Shown: positions 1 to 9,150, counted from the stretch's first letter. The stretch: 64,000 nucleotides of DNA from Flavobacteriaceae bacterium Ap0902 (GCA_009835005.1 WTFG01000005.1:149549-213548); one strand, 5' to 3'. The notes: generated by a model not told the origin, from the letters alone. Translations and numbers: made by a program.

Positions 1-127
1 ATTATGGAATAGTAAGTTTAACTTCTTAATAATTTATCTATTAACTTTTAAAAAAAATTGAACAATAAAGAGCAAAATTTGCAGTTTAAATCTAAAGCAC
101 CGACTTTTGTCCTAGTTATTATAATTT

Positions 128-1198
128 ATGCGTAAATCTATCTCTCTTTTAATTCTTTTATGCTCCATTTCTCTAAGTGCTCAATTTCGCTCTTACTCTA
201 ATGAGTTTTTGAATATTGGTGTGGATGCAAGAGCTTTTGGAATGGGTAATGCTGTTGTAGCTCATATTTCTGACGTGAATGCTGCGTATTGGAATCCAGC
301 AGGTTTAGCCCAGATAGGAAACGATTGGCAGGCCGCAGCCATGCATGCAGAATATTTTCAATCCATTGCTAAATATGATTATCTAGCCGCAGCTATTCCG
401 CTAGATAACAGCAATGCACTGGGCGTTTCTATTTATAGGTTTGGTGTAGATGGTATTTTAAATACCACAGAATTAATCGATGCTCAAGGTAATATAGATT
501 ACGATAGAATTTCCACCTTTTCTGCCTCTGATTATGCCTTGCAATTATCTTATGCTGGGAATATTTTTAATTTAAATAATATTAATTTTGGACTTAACGC
601 TAAACTGGTTTATCGCAATATAGGAAAATTTGCTAATGCCTATGGATTTGGTTTAGATGCTGGGATGCAGTACCGCAATAGAAATTTTGCACTGGGTGTG
701 ATGGTGCGTGATATAACTTCTACTTTTAACGCATGGAATGTAAATGAGGATGCTTTAAATCAATTAGAAATAGACGGCACCATCCTCAATGAACCTCCAG
801 AGGAAACCATAGAACTCACCTTGCCCAAAATACAGCTGGGAGTGAGTCAGAAGGTTGATTTTAATGACAAATTCTCTGGCATGGGAGAATTGGATTTAAA
901 TTTTAATTTAAGAGATGGAAGTGAGTTGGTATCTTCTGCAGGTTTAAGTTTTAGTCCTGCTGCGGGAATAGAAGTTGGTTATGATGAAATGGTTTTTATC
1001 CGTGCAGGTGTGAATAATTTTCAACGAACAGAGAATTTCCAGGGCGATCAAGAAATCCAGTTTCAACCTAATGTTGGATTAGGATTTAAATACAAAGGAA
1101 TTTCTATAGATTATGCATTGACAGATATTGGTGACCAAAGTGTGGCTTTATATTCCAATATATTTTCTGTAAAAATTGATATGGAAGAGTTTTATTAA
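128..1198 (+). CDS. PorV/PorQ family outer-membrane protein
   Basis: Predicted FadL-like outer-membrane beta-barrel of 356 residues. Residues 1-19 are a signal peptide (basic MRK, hydrophobic run, cleavage after SLSAQ). The family hallmark follows: DARAFGMGNA near residue 32 and NAAYWNPAGLAQI near 51. The rest alternates in short amphipathic strands and the chain ends in an aromatic Tyr, as barrels often do. In this family PorV shuttles or anchors type IX secretion cargo and PorQ serves the attachment complex; many paralogues have no assigned role, and I cannot tell which this is. A type IX cargo protein lies at about 42 kb. No TAnnTTTG box was found upstream. Family sure, exact role open. 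Confidence 0.8.
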   Translation: MRKSISLLILLCSISLSAQFRSYSNEFLNIGVDARAFGMGNAVVAHISDVNAAYWNPAGLAQIGNDWQAAAMHAEYFQSIAKYDYLAAAIPLDNSNALGVSIYRFGVDGILNTTELIDAQGNIDYDRISTFSASDYALQLSYAGNIFNLNNINFGLNAKLVYRNIGKFANAYGFGLDAGMQYRNRNFALGVMVRDITSTFNAWNVNEDALNQLEIDGTILNEPPEETIELTLPKIQLGVSQKVDFNDKFSGMGELDLNFNLRDGSELVSSAGLSFSPAAGIEVGYDEMVFIRAGVNNFQRTENFQGDQEIQFQPNVGLGFKYKGISIDYALTDIGDQSVALYSNIFSVKIDMEEFY

Positions 1199-1257
1199 GC
1201 TTAAATTTACTTTCTAATTTATAAATTACCAAGGCATTAATTTAATATTCAATATTT

Positions 1258-2292
1258 ATGAAGAACTTCCTAGTTACTGGAGGCGCTGGCTTTATAGGGT
1301 CTCATGTAGTAGAATACCTTTTAAAAGAAGGCAATAGAGTCGTGGTATTAGATAATTTTCATGACTTTTATGATTACCAGGTTAAATTAAGAAATATTGG
1401 AGATGCTGTTGGCTTCCATTTAATTCCTAAGAGTGATTCAAAAGATAGCGATATTTTAAGTTTTGCCAAAGAGATTAAGACAGAATCATTTGAGTTGATT
1501 TACGGGGATATTAGAGATCAAGAATTGCTAGAAATATTATTTAAAAAAGAAAACTTTGACATGGTCATTCATTTAGCTGCCTTGGCAGGAGTGAGACCTT
1601 CTATAGATAATCCCTTAGAGTACGAAAGTGTCAATGTTAAAGGTACCATGGTACTATGGGAGATTTGTAAAAAATACAAAGTCAATAAATTTATATGTGC
1701 TTCCTCTTCCTCTGTATATGGTAATAATAAGAAGACTCCATTTAAAGAGACTGATATTGTAGATTTCGCAATTTCACCCTATGCGGCCACCAAAAAATCC
1801 ACAGAAGTATTGGGGCATGTATATCATAAATTATATGATATAGATATGCTTCAATTAAGATTCTTCACGGTTTATGGTCCCCGACAACGCCCAGATTTGG
1901 CTATTCATAAATTTACCCATCTTATTGATAATGGAAAAGAAATCCCGTTTTATGGCGATGGCGATACGGCTAGAGATTACACTTATATAGAGGATATTAT
2001 AGATGGAATTTCTAAAAGCATTATCTATTTAATAGATCATGATAATGTATATGAAGTCATCAATTTAGGCGAAAGCGAAGTAGTCAGTTTAATAGAAATG
2101 ATCGCCACCATAGAATATTTCCTAGATAAAAAAGCAGAGATCAATAGACTGCCCATGCAACCAGGAGATGTTTTAATCACCAATGCAGACATTACAAAAG
2201 CCAAAGAAATGCTGGCGTATAACCCTAAAACTACCTTTAAACAAGGAATAGAGAAGTTTATAGATTGGTATAAAGAACATACGCAAATCTGA
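1258..2292 (+). CDS. NAD-dependent sugar epimerase, UDP-glucuronate 4-epimerase-like
   Basis: Extended short-chain dehydrogenase of 344 residues. The Rossmann NAD site GGAGFIGSH is at residues 8-16, the SSSSVYG strand near 150, and the catalytic Tyr-x3-Lys in YAATKKS near 176. The motif RFFTVYGPRQRPDLAIHKF near 200 is typical of UDP-glucuronate/galacturonate 4-epimerases rather than GalE, so the likely reaction is interconversion of UDP-GlcA and UDP-GalA for surface polysaccharides. That substrate is inferred from the motif. The gene stands 59 bp after the PorV/PorQ gene and could be co-transcribed with it. Its 3' side carries a palindromic repeat and a convergent gene. Confidence 0.8.
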   Translation: MKNFLVTGGAGFIGSHVVEYLLKEGNRVVVLDNFHDFYDYQVKLRNIGDAVGFHLIPKSDSKDSDILSFAKEIKTESFELIYGDIRDQELLEILFKKENFDMVIHLAALAGVRPSIDNPLEYESVNVKGTMVLWEICKKYKVNKFICASSSSVYGNNKKTPFKETDIVDFAISPYAATKKSTEVLGHVYHKLYDIDMLQLRFFTVYGPRQRPDLAIHKFTHLIDNGKEIPFYGDGDTARDYTYIEDIIDGISKSIIYLIDHDNVYEVINLGESEVVSLIEMIATIEYFLDKKAEINRLPMQPGDVLITNADITKAKEMLAYNPKTTFKQGIEKFIDWYKEHTQI

Positions 2293-2319
2293 TATATAAA
2301 TTTTAAAATTTTAATGAAT

Positions 2320-2451
2320 GTAGCTGTCTTAGAGCCTTATAATCAGGGCACTCTGAGCCCGATTCAGAATCTTATTATATTAACAACCAATTTATTATGA
2401 GACTCTGAAATGAATTCAGGCTGACAAAAACGGGGGTTTTCAGACAGCTAC
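2320..2451. repeat. Interspersed nested palindromic repeat, copy 1 (degenerate)
   Basis: Outer arms gtagctgtct (2320-2329) and agacagctac (2442-2451) are perfect inverted repeats. Inside are two half-palindromes built on ctgaa...ttcag, and a core that matches the copy at 9820-9950 over roughly 65 bases (tcagaatct, attatattaa, aaccarat, ctgaaatgaattcagg). It fills the gap between the convergent epimerase and aldo/keto reductase genes, so it may act as a two-way terminator. It contains no open reading frame. Confidence 0.8.
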
Positions 2452-2478
2452 TTGGGAAAATGATAAAATTAAAATGGA

Positions 2479-3444
2479 TTATTCTCCCCAAATATCATGT
2501 AAATTATACGGAGACCCATTCTCTGTAAATGCAATTCCATCTACAAAACGCAAATGCTCATCCAGTGCATTAATCTCCTGCATTTGATCATCATTTAAAT
2601 GAATATTAATAGCGTTTAAGTTTTCCTGTTGCCTGTCTTTATGAACAGATTTAGGTATCACGATTATCCCTCTTTGTAATTGCCACGCTAGTAATACTTG
2701 TGCTTCTGTAGCATCAGAATCACGGGCGATTTTTTGAATCACTTCATTTTCAAATAAATTAGGCAATTTTTTATTTTCCATGGCATGGGTTACCCTACCG
2801 CCAGAACCAATAGGTTTATATGCTGTCAAGAAATAGCCTGTACTATCTGCATGCTCCTTCAATTCCTCTTGTCTTAGATAAGGATGAGATTCAATTTGAT
2901 TCATTTCTGGAATTTCCTGCGTTTCATCTATGATTTGTTTAATTTGGTGTATATTGAAGTTTGATACGCCGATATGCTTAGCCAAACCATCTCTTTTGGC
3001 TTGAATCATTCCAGACCATGTTTCTCCAAGAGATACCTCACCAGGAGTGTAATATTCATCCCTATGTTGTGGATTTTCAAAATCATTTTTATAAGCTATA
3101 GGCCAATGAACTAAATATAAATCTAGATAATTTAATTGTAAATTCTCTAAAGTTCTTCTAATCGCGGGTTCAACTTCTTCTTTGTTATGACTATTATTCC
3201 ATAATTTAGAGGTAATCCATAAGTCTTCTCTTTTTACCAAACCTTGATCAAAAGCAGTTTGGAAAGCTTGACCAATTTCCTCCTCATTTTGATAAATATG
3301 AGCACAATCAAAATGTCTATAGCCCATTTTTAGAGCATTTATAATAGCATCATGTACTTGTCCTTTTTCTGCTTTCCAAGTTCCTAATCCCAACATTGGG
3401 ATTTTATCACCGTTCTTAAATGTTAAATATTTCATATCTTTCAT
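2479..3444 (-). CDS. Aldo/keto reductase
   Basis: NAD(P)H-dependent carbonyl reductase of 321 residues with the full AKR fold. Opening strand GDKIPMLGLGTW is near residue 12. The catalytic tetrad is visible as Asp and Tyr in HFDCAHIYQNE (about 44-54), Lys in TSKLWN (about 79) and His in YLVHWP (about 113). The cofactor loop IPKSVHKDR is near 265. The C-terminal FVDG segment resembles eukaryotic-like AKRs. Start: ATG at 3444 is used here; a second ATG three codons in (3435, MKYLTF) is equally plausible. Substrate unknown. It converges with the epimerase gene. Confidence 0.85.
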   Translation of the reverse strand: MKDMKYLTFKNGDKIPMLGLGTWKAEKGQVHDAIINALKMGYRHFDCAHIYQNEEEIGQAFQTAFDQGLVKREDLWITSKLWNNSHNKEEVEPAIRRTLENLQLNYLDLYLVHWPIAYKNDFENPQHRDEYYTPGEVSLGETWSGMIQAKRDGLAKHIGVSNFNIHQIKQIIDETQEIPEMNQIESHPYLRQEELKEHADSTGYFLTAYKPIGSGGRVTHAMENKKLPNLFENEVIQKIARDSDATEAQVLLAWQLQRGIIVIPKSVHKDRQQENLNAINIHLNDDQMQEINALDEHLRFVDGIAFTENGSPYNLHDIWGE

Positions 3445-3448
3445 AGGT

Positions 3449-3456
3449 TATATTTG
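3449..3456 (+). promoter_or_regulatory. Possible -7 box TATATTTG upstream of the aminopeptidase
   Basis: Exact match to the Bacteroidota TAnnTTTG element, 111 bases before the pepP-type start. No TTG is seen at the expected -33 distance, so support is modest. Confidence 0.35.
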
Positions 3457-3567
3457 CAGCTAAAACCCTGCCGAATCTAAATTTATTGGTATAATTATTT
3501 CTAAAAATTTATTCATAAATCATCATTTAAAATTGAATTTTCTTTTTAGATTGGTTAAATTAGCTTT

Positions 3568-5337
3568 ATGACTACAAATGATAAATTAAATGCCTTACGG
3601 CAAGCGATGAAGGGTCAAAATATTGATGCTGTTGTAATATATAGCGCAGACCCACACATGAGTGAATATTTACCAAAAAATTGGTTAGAACGGGTATGGT
3701 TAAGTGGTTTCACTGGCTCTGCAGGCTTTGTGGTGGTGACTTTAGATAAATCTGCCTTGTGGACGGATTCTAGGTATTTTGTTCAAGCACCAATAGAATT
3801 AGAAGGAAGTGAAATTCAATTGATGAAAGATGGGCAGGATGGTACGCCCAGTTATACGCAATGGCTTAAAGATGAATTAGATACAGGTGCTGTAGTGGCT
3901 GTAAATGATTTGGTAACCTCTCATCAAAATTGGAATAATCTAAAGTCTGAATTAGCCAAGAGTCAAATTACTTTAAAAAGCCTTGATTTAATCAAAGATA
4001 TTTGGACAGATAGAAAAGAAGATCAATCGGATCCAATTTTTGTGCATCCCACAGGTTTAGCAGGGAAATCAGTAAAGGAAAAACTGGCTGATATTCGTGA
4101 ATCCATGGATAAAGAACATGCAGATTATCATATAATTACCGCTTTAGATGATGTCGCTTGGACTTTAAATTTAAGAGGAAATGATGTGACGTTTAATCCC
4201 GTGTTTTTAGGGTATATAGTGTTAGATCAAGAGACAGCCACTTTATTTGTGAATGAAAATCAAGTGAATAATGAAGTAAGGCAACATTTACAAGAGGCTC
4301 ATGTTGACATAAAACCGTATGATACTTTCTTGGACGCTATCAAAGAGATTAAAGGACAAACTATTTGGGTATCCCCATCCTCTAATCAGGCTATTTATCA
4401 TGCGTTAGAGGATAATAATCAAATTATTTCTAAGCCTGCGCCTGGGAACTTGATGAAAGCTATCAAAAATGAGACAGAATTAGAGGGCTTTCGCAAAGTG
4501 ATGGTTCGGGATGGTGTAGCCATGGTAAAATTTATCTATTGGTTGAAGCATGAAGGTGCCCATCAAGATCTTACAGAGTATGAAATAGGAGAGAAATTGA
4601 GAGCCTTTAGAGCAGAGGGTGAGAACTTTGTAGGAGAGAGTTTTGGCAGCATTGTAGGCTATGAGGGCAATGGCGCTATTGTACATTATTCTGCTAAAAA
4701 AGATGGTAGCCAAAAAGTAAAACCCAAAGGAAGTATTCTGGTAGATTCTGGTGGTCAATATAGAGAAGGAACAACAGATATTACGAGAACCTTTGCTTTA
4801 GGTGAGGTTACAGAAGCATTTATTAATGATTGTACTACCGTTTTAAAAGGGATGATAGATTTATCGCTAGTTCATTTTCCTAAAGGAACCAAAGGGGTGC
4901 ATTTAGATGCAATTGCTAGATTACCACTGTGGATGAGGCATCAAGATTTTGGTCATGGCACAGGACACGGCGTAGGGAGTTTTATGAATGTTCATGAGGG
5001 ACCTCAAAACATCCGCAAGGATATGAATCCACAAGATTTAATTCCAGGTATGGTTTTATCTAACGAACCTGGTTTCTATGTAGAAGGCAAATATGGCATT
5101 AGACATGAAAACCTAATCGCTGTAAAAGAAGTAGAAAAAACAGAATCTGGAACTTTCTATAATTTTGAAACATTAACGATTTGTCCTTTCTTTAAAGAGG
5201 TAATGAATATTGAAATGTTAACAGAACCACAAAAAGATTGGTTGAATGAATATCACACTTGGTGTAAAGAAAAACTAGAACAACATTTAGAAGGAGAAGT
5301 GAAAGAATGGTTCTTGGAAGTGGTGGAACCTATTTAA
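3568..5337 (+). CDS. Xaa-Pro aminopeptidase (M24B)
   Basis: Cytosolic metallopeptidase of 589 residues that removes an N-terminal residue preceding proline. Two creatinase-like N-terminal domains (about 1-300) precede the pita-bread catalytic domain. Metal ligands are visible: Asp in VDSGGQYREG and in GTTDITR (near 392-404), His in GHGTGHGVG (near 466), Glu in LSNEPGFY (near 504) and Glu in GIRHENL (near 516). The three-domain length of about 590 matches the eukaryote-like aminopeptidase P1 form, not the 440-residue E. coli PepP. The C-terminal helix region after 545 is also typical of that form. A terminator follows at 5364. Confidence 0.92.
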   Translation: MTTNDKLNALRQAMKGQNIDAVVIYSADPHMSEYLPKNWLERVWLSGFTGSAGFVVVTLDKSALWTDSRYFVQAPIELEGSEIQLMKDGQDGTPSYTQWLKDELDTGAVVAVNDLVTSHQNWNNLKSELAKSQITLKSLDLIKDIWTDRKEDQSDPIFVHPTGLAGKSVKEKLADIRESMDKEHADYHIITALDDVAWTLNLRGNDVTFNPVFLGYIVLDQETATLFVNENQVNNEVRQHLQEAHVDIKPYDTFLDAIKEIKGQTIWVSPSSNQAIYHALEDNNQIISKPAPGNLMKAIKNETELEGFRKVMVRDGVAMVKFIYWLKHEGAHQDLTEYEIGEKLRAFRAEGENFVGESFGSIVGYEGNGAIVHYSAKKDGSQKVKPKGSILVDSGGQYREGTTDITRTFALGEVTEAFINDCTTVLKGMIDLSLVHFPKGTKGVHLDAIARLPLWMRHQDFGHGTGHGVGSFMNVHEGPQNIRKDMNPQDLIPGMVLSNEPGFYVEGKYGIRHENLIAVKEVEKTESGTFYNFETLTICPFFKEVMNIEMLTEPQKDWLNEYHTWCKEKLEQHLEGEVKEWFLEVVEPI

Positions 5338-5363
5338 ATGATATTATTTTAATCTTCATAAAG

Positions 5364-5388
5364 CCGGAACGCCAAGTTTCGGGTTTTT
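5364..5388 (+). terminator. Intrinsic terminator of the aminopeptidase gene
   Basis: Stem ccggaac (5364-5370) pairs with gtttcgg (5376-5382) with one G-U, loop of 5, then a run of Ts. It lies in the short gap between convergent genes. Confidence 0.7.
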
Positions 5389-5398
5389 ATTTTATGCT

Positions 5399-6352
5399 TT
5401 ATTGAATAAAGCCTAATTCTTTTGATTTTTCCATAGCTTCTAGCGTCGTGTCAAATTGCAGAATAACTATTTCAGGATTTTGAATACTATTTAGTACTTT
5501 CTGGATTGCTTCTTTTTTCTTAGCACTTTTGTTCCTAATAAATATAGCCAAAACCTTATCTGGATTTTGTATGGCTACTTCTTGATATATATAGGGATCT
5601 CTCTGTGTATTATCTCCAATGAGAATAAATTTTTGATCTGGAAAAGCCTTGATTAAAGAATTGATTCTAGTCAATTTGCCGTCATGTCCTGTTTTCCCTG
5701 TTTTAAATAAATTTTTTAGAGATTTTAGATGATTTAACAAAAAGATGCCTTTGGGTAAACCATGATGGGTAAATACAGTATTCAAATAATCATATAAATT
5801 CCATTCGCTGCTACTTACATAAAAAAAAGGATGTTCTTCTGTTCCTGGAGGATATGCTTTTGCTAAGGCTCTATACCATTCCACAGTGTGGTCAAATAAT
5901 TTACGCTCATGCGGGTTCTTGCTCAGTAATTCATATATTTTTCTAAACCAAGAAGCGCTATAAGACTTTAAAAGGGTATCATCTATATCAGAAATTATAG
6001 CCTGTGAAGAGTGATATGGGACAAAGATTTCTCCTTGACTTTTAACTTTAGGATTTTTTTTATAATAAACGTTGATGGCATGCCAACCTGCAGGAATATT
6101 GTCTTTAGGGTCAAATTCAAATTCAAAATAACCTTTGTCATTAGAAGTGGTTTCATGCCTCATACCAAAAACTTCTGCAACCAATTCTACATGAGGTAAA
6201 GTTTTTACCCTAAACATTTTAATCAGCGCATTTACATTGGTCCAAAACCATGTTTTTTGTTTCAAAAATTGGATTGGTGAAGCTTGAAATACATGCCCAT
6301 TGATAACTGCATTATGTTGACTTCCGAATGAATGATAAATTTTTATATACAT
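5399..6352 (-). CDS. App1-type phosphatidate phosphatase (DUF2183)
   Basis: HAD-superfamily phosphatase of 317 residues. The catalytic motif DIDDTLLKS sits near residue 137, with Asp nucleophile and general acid in DxDDT. Later HAD parts are the SSSEWNLYDYL segment (about 178), GHDGKL with conserved Lys (about 222) and ILIGDNTQRDP (about 243). This arrangement is that of the APP1 catalytic domain, which converts phosphatidate to diacylglycerol in yeast. The N-terminal 130 residues form a beta-rich domain. It is divergent, with 43 bp between, from a lipid-kinase gene that would catalyse the reverse conversion. Substrate in bacteria is inferred. Confidence 0.8.
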   Translation of the reverse strand: MYIKIYHSFGSQHNAVINGHVFQASPIQFLKQKTWFWTNVNALIKMFRVKTLPHVELVAEVFGMRHETTSNDKGYFEFEFDPKDNIPAGWHAINVYYKKNPKVKSQGEIFVPYHSSQAIISDIDDTLLKSYSASWFRKIYELLSKNPHERKLFDHTVEWYRALAKAYPPGTEEHPFFYVSSSEWNLYDYLNTVFTHHGLPKGIFLLNHLKSLKNLFKTGKTGHDGKLTRINSLIKAFPDQKFILIGDNTQRDPYIYQEVAIQNPDKVLAIFIRNKSAKKKEAIQKVLNSIQNPEIVILQFDTTLEAMEKSKELGFIQ

Positions 6353-6370
6353 ACGTGTAATTAAAATATG

Positions 6371-6378
6371 TAGATTTG
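6371..6378 (+). promoter_or_regulatory. -7 box TAGATTTG of the lipid kinase gene
   Basis: Matches TAnnTTTG, 17 bases before the ATG at 6396, predicting a leader of about 12 nt. No clear TTG at -33. Confidence 0.55.
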
Positions 6379-6395
6379 TATGTGAAGCTTAATTT

Positions 6396-7274
6396 ATGAA
6401 CATTAAACAACTTTTATTTATTATAAATCCATATTCGGGCTCTGGCAGACTCCATTATATAAATAAAATTGAATCTTATTTTAAGCCCTTACAAGATTTT
6501 CAAATAGAATTTCACAAAATTAATTGGAAAGATAAGCCAAAGAAAGGAATTTTACAGAAAATTTCTGATAAATCTTATGATGCTATTATCGCATGTGGAG
6601 GCGATGGAACAGTGAGTTACGTGGCAGAAGTATTATATGGCAAGAACATAATCATGGGTATTCTGCCAACAGGTTCTGCAAATGGTCTAGCTAAAAATTT
6701 AAATCTACCAACTGCTTTTAGTAATGCATTAAACATTATAAGAGAAGGCTATACACAACCTGTTTCCTCTATAACTGTCAATGAATATTTCTGTATCCAT
6801 TTAGCAGATATTGGTCTGAACGCAGCTATCATTAAACAATTTGATAAAGAAAATAGAAGAGGTTTTTTAGGCTATTTACAAGCCTTTAGAACAGTTTATT
6901 TTGGCCAAAGAAAGGTTCAAGGAATTTTAAGTTTTAATAATCGTAGCGTTAAAACCCGTTTTTATATGCTGGTTTTTTGTAATGGAACAGGATATGGAAC
7001 AGGACTTAACATCAATCCAGACGGCAGGTTTGACGATTTTAAATTTGAGGTTGTTAATGTTAAAAAATTAAGTTTGCTAGAAATATTTCGATTATTTCTG
7101 GGTAAGGAAAAGCCAAATCCAGCGTTTGTGAAGATTGTCTCTATAGATGAAATCCAAGTAGAATTACCTAAAAAAGTTCATCTTCAAGTAGATGGTGAAT
7201 ATTTAGGTAAGATTAAAGAAGTGAAAGCCAAGATGAATGATAAGTTTATAGAATTTTTGGTTCCTGGAGAATAA
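6396..7274 (+). CDS. Diacylglycerol kinase family lipid kinase (YegS/DagK-like)
   Basis: Cytosolic lipid kinase of 292 residues. Signature elements are INPYSGSG near residue 11, the ATP site CGGDGTVSYV at about 67-76, and GILPTGSANGLAKNL at about 88-102. C-terminal NINPDGRFDD and QVDGEYLG match the substrate lobe of the family. Diacylglycerol is the usual substrate, but sphingosine-type lipids or other lipids are possible in Bacteroidota. Divergent from the App1 phosphatase gene, so the two may balance phosphatidate and diacylglycerol. Length is standard. Confidence 0.85.
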   Translation: MNIKQLLFIINPYSGSGRLHYINKIESYFKPLQDFQIEFHKINWKDKPKKGILQKISDKSYDAIIACGGDGTVSYVAEVLYGKNIIMGILPTGSANGLAKNLNLPTAFSNALNIIREGYTQPVSSITVNEYFCIHLADIGLNAAIIKQFDKENRRGFLGYLQAFRTVYFGQRKVQGILSFNNRSVKTRFYMLVFCNGTGYGTGLNINPDGRFDDFKFEVVNVKKLSLLEIFRLFLGKEKPNPAFVKIVSIDEIQVELPKKVHLQVDGEYLGKIKEVKAKMNDKFIEFLVPGE

Positions 7275-7346
7275 TAACATTCCGTATAATTACTTTTTTT
7301 AATAGCTTTTCTTTTTATATATTGCAAAACCTTATTATTTACATAT

Positions 7347-7730
7347 ATGTCTAAGAAGAAGTTTGAAATTGAAGTTGTAGTAAATGCATCGCCAGGGTTT
7401 TTATATAATTATATTGCTACGCCATCTGGTTTGTCTGAATGGTTTGCAGAAGATGTGAACTCCAGAGGTGAGAAGTTTACCTTTATTTGGGATGGAGGAT
7501 ATGAGGATACCGCTTTTCTAGTCAAATCTAAATATGATGAGTATGTCCGATTTAGATGGGATTATGATGAGGATACTAAATATTACTTTGAAATCAAAAT
7601 TCAAGTGGATGAGCTTACCAATGATGTTTCTCTTATTATCACTGATTTTGCAGATGAGGATGATATAGAGGAATCTAAAAACCTTTGGAGAAGCCAATTA
7701 GAAGATCTTAAAAAACGCATTGGTTCTTAA
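7347..7730 (+). CDS. START-like domain protein
   Basis: Small soluble protein of 127 residues of the SRPBCC/Bet v1 superfamily, in the version shared by Bacteroidota. Visible features are the opening strand FEIEVVVNASPGFLYNYIA, SGLSEWFAEDV near 29, FIWDGGYEDTA near 46 and the long C-terminal helix SKNLWRSQLEDLKKRI that packs across the cavity. The family binds hydrophobic ligands or helps chaperones, but this branch has no defined role. It is 9 bp from the aminotransferase gene, so the two are probably one operon. Confidence 0.8.
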   Translation: MSKKKFEIEVVVNASPGFLYNYIATPSGLSEWFAEDVNSRGEKFTFIWDGGYEDTAFLVKSKYDEYVRFRWDYDEDTKYYFEIKIQVDELTNDVSLIITDFADEDDIEESKNLWRSQLEDLKKRIGS

Positions 7731-7739
7731 ATTTTCTTT

Positions 7740-8549
7740 ATGATTCCTATCGTTAATTTTAATGGTGATTTAATTCAAAAATCATCCTCTACCTTTAGTT
7801 TTGATCATGCAGCTATATTCAACGGAGAAGTTATCCAGGAAGATATTAGAATCTGGGATGGAGCAATGATGTACCAAGAAAAGCATTACTTTCATTTGAT
7901 GGCTATGATGAGAATGGCTAGAATAGACATTCCTATGTCTTTTACACCAGAATTCTTCTATGCAGAAATTAATAAGTTGAAAGAAGAGCAATCGTTAGAA
8001 AATGCTAAAATCAGTTTTAATGTATCACCCAATCATTCATCTGTAGATTTCTGGATTACCGCTAAAGTTTTACCTAGCAAATTAACTTTTGAGCTGCCTT
8101 ATAAAATAGATCAGTATAGAGAAACCCATGTTTCTAATGGATTTCATGATAGAGTAAATTTTTTGAAACCTAGCAACAGAATTTTAGATATTTATGCATT
8201 TGAAAATGAGCTTCAAGATCTAGTTCTCTTAGATGAAAGCAAAAACGTGGCAAGATCCATTCATGGTAATATATTTATGATTAAGGATGAAACATTGTTT
8301 GTTCCAAAATTAGAAAATGGAGCGTTAGATGTAGTCTTTAGAAAAATGACCATAGAAGCAGCCAAACGGGTACCAGATTTTAAAGAAATCAAAGAAGATG
8401 CTATATTTCCATTTGCATTAATGAAAGCGGATGAAGTATTCATTGTGAAAAATGGAGAAGGTTTCTTCCCTGTCACTAATTTTAGGAAGAAAAATTATGA
8501 AAGTCGCCTGCTACCTTCTATTGTAGATTATTTTGAGGAGCGAGGATGA
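7740..8549 (+). CDS. Class IV aminotransferase
   Basis: PLP-dependent fold-type IV enzyme of 269 residues, the family of branched-chain and D-amino acid aminotransferases and aminodeoxychorismate lyase. Recognisable parts are DGAMMYQEKHYFHL near 40 and the likely PLP lysine in VNFLKPSNR near 145. ARSIHGNIFMIKDE follows near 170, and the C-terminal DEVFIVKNGEGFFPV forms the phosphate-side loop. Sequence alone does not settle the substrate. The stop is directly against the convergent yqgE stop (8549/8550). Confidence 0.8.
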   Translation: MIPIVNFNGDLIQKSSSTFSFDHAAIFNGEVIQEDIRIWDGAMMYQEKHYFHLMAMMRMARIDIPMSFTPEFFYAEINKLKEEQSLENAKISFNVSPNHSSVDFWITAKVLPSKLTFELPYKIDQYRETHVSNGFHDRVNFLKPSNRILDIYAFENELQDLVLLDESKNVARSIHGNIFMIKDETLFVPKLENGALDVVFRKMTIEAAKRVPDFKEIKEDAIFPFALMKADEVFIVKNGEGFFPVTNFRKKNYESRLLPSIVDYFEERG

Positions 8550-9104
8550 TTAATTCAATGCTGGATTTTCTGGCATATTAGACCACAGGAGATTATCACC
8601 TCCTAAACGTTGCATTTGTTTTTGCCATAAATCATTATCCCAATTTTGAAATATATCAAAATTAACATCGTTCACAACATTCCATGCATTATTCTCTATT
8701 TCCTGTTCTAGCTGATGGGTAGTCCACCCAGAATAGCCAAGGTAAAATCTAATCTCATTGGATTGAATGTAACCATTATTCACAGAATGCAAGACATCCT
8801 CAAAATTCCCAGACCAATATAATCCATCTTTAATTTTTTCACTTCCCATGATTAAATCTGGTCGTGAATGTAGATAAAATAAATTTTCTTGATCTACAGG
8901 TCCTCCTTCATATACAATATCATTGGATTTGATTTCGTTTAAAAAATCAATTACAGGCACTTCAAAAGATTTATTTAATACAAACCCAATAGAACCTGTC
9001 TCTGAATGGTCTGTTATCAGCACTACAGATCTATGAAATACATCTGTCAATAGGGTGGGACGGGCAATTAATATGGTTCCTTTTTGAATGATTGGTCTTT
9101 GCAC
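8550..9104 (-). CDS. YqgE/AlgH family protein
   Basis: Protein of 184 residues in the UPF0301 family. Diagnostic segments are GTILIARPTLLTDVFHRSVVLI near the N-terminus, GSIGFVLNKSF near 37, YEGGPVD near 62 and RFYLGYSGWTTHQLEQEI near 117. The fold is known but the function is not; in Pseudomonas the homologue is linked to alginate regulation. The start is GTG (9104), chosen because the family begins close to this residue. It is divergent from pdxH with 46 bp between them. Confidence 0.88.
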   Translation of the reverse strand: MQRPIIQKGTILIARPTLLTDVFHRSVVLITDHSETGSIGFVLNKSFEVPVIDFLNEIKSNDIVYEGGPVDQENLFYLHSRPDLIMGSEKIKDGLYWSGNFEDVLHSVNNGYIQSNEIRFYLGYSGWTTHQLEQEIENNAWNVVNDVNFDIFQNWDNDLWQKQMQRLGGDNLLWSNMPENPALN

Positions 9105-9114
9105 AATTATAACT

Positions 9115-9122
9115 TATCTTTG
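9115..9122 (+). promoter_or_regulatory. -7 box TATCTTTG of pdxH
   Basis: TAnnTTTG match with TTG 20 bp upstream (9092-9094), giving a predicted leader of about 23 nt before the ATG at 9151. Confidence 0.6.
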
Positions 9123-9150
9123 ATAAAGTTAATAAAATAAAAGAAATTTT

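Noticed and set aside
2320..2451. Repeat considered as a CRISPR or attachment-site remnant
   Set aside because: Only two distant copies exist, each a long palindrome with no spacers and no flanking integrase.
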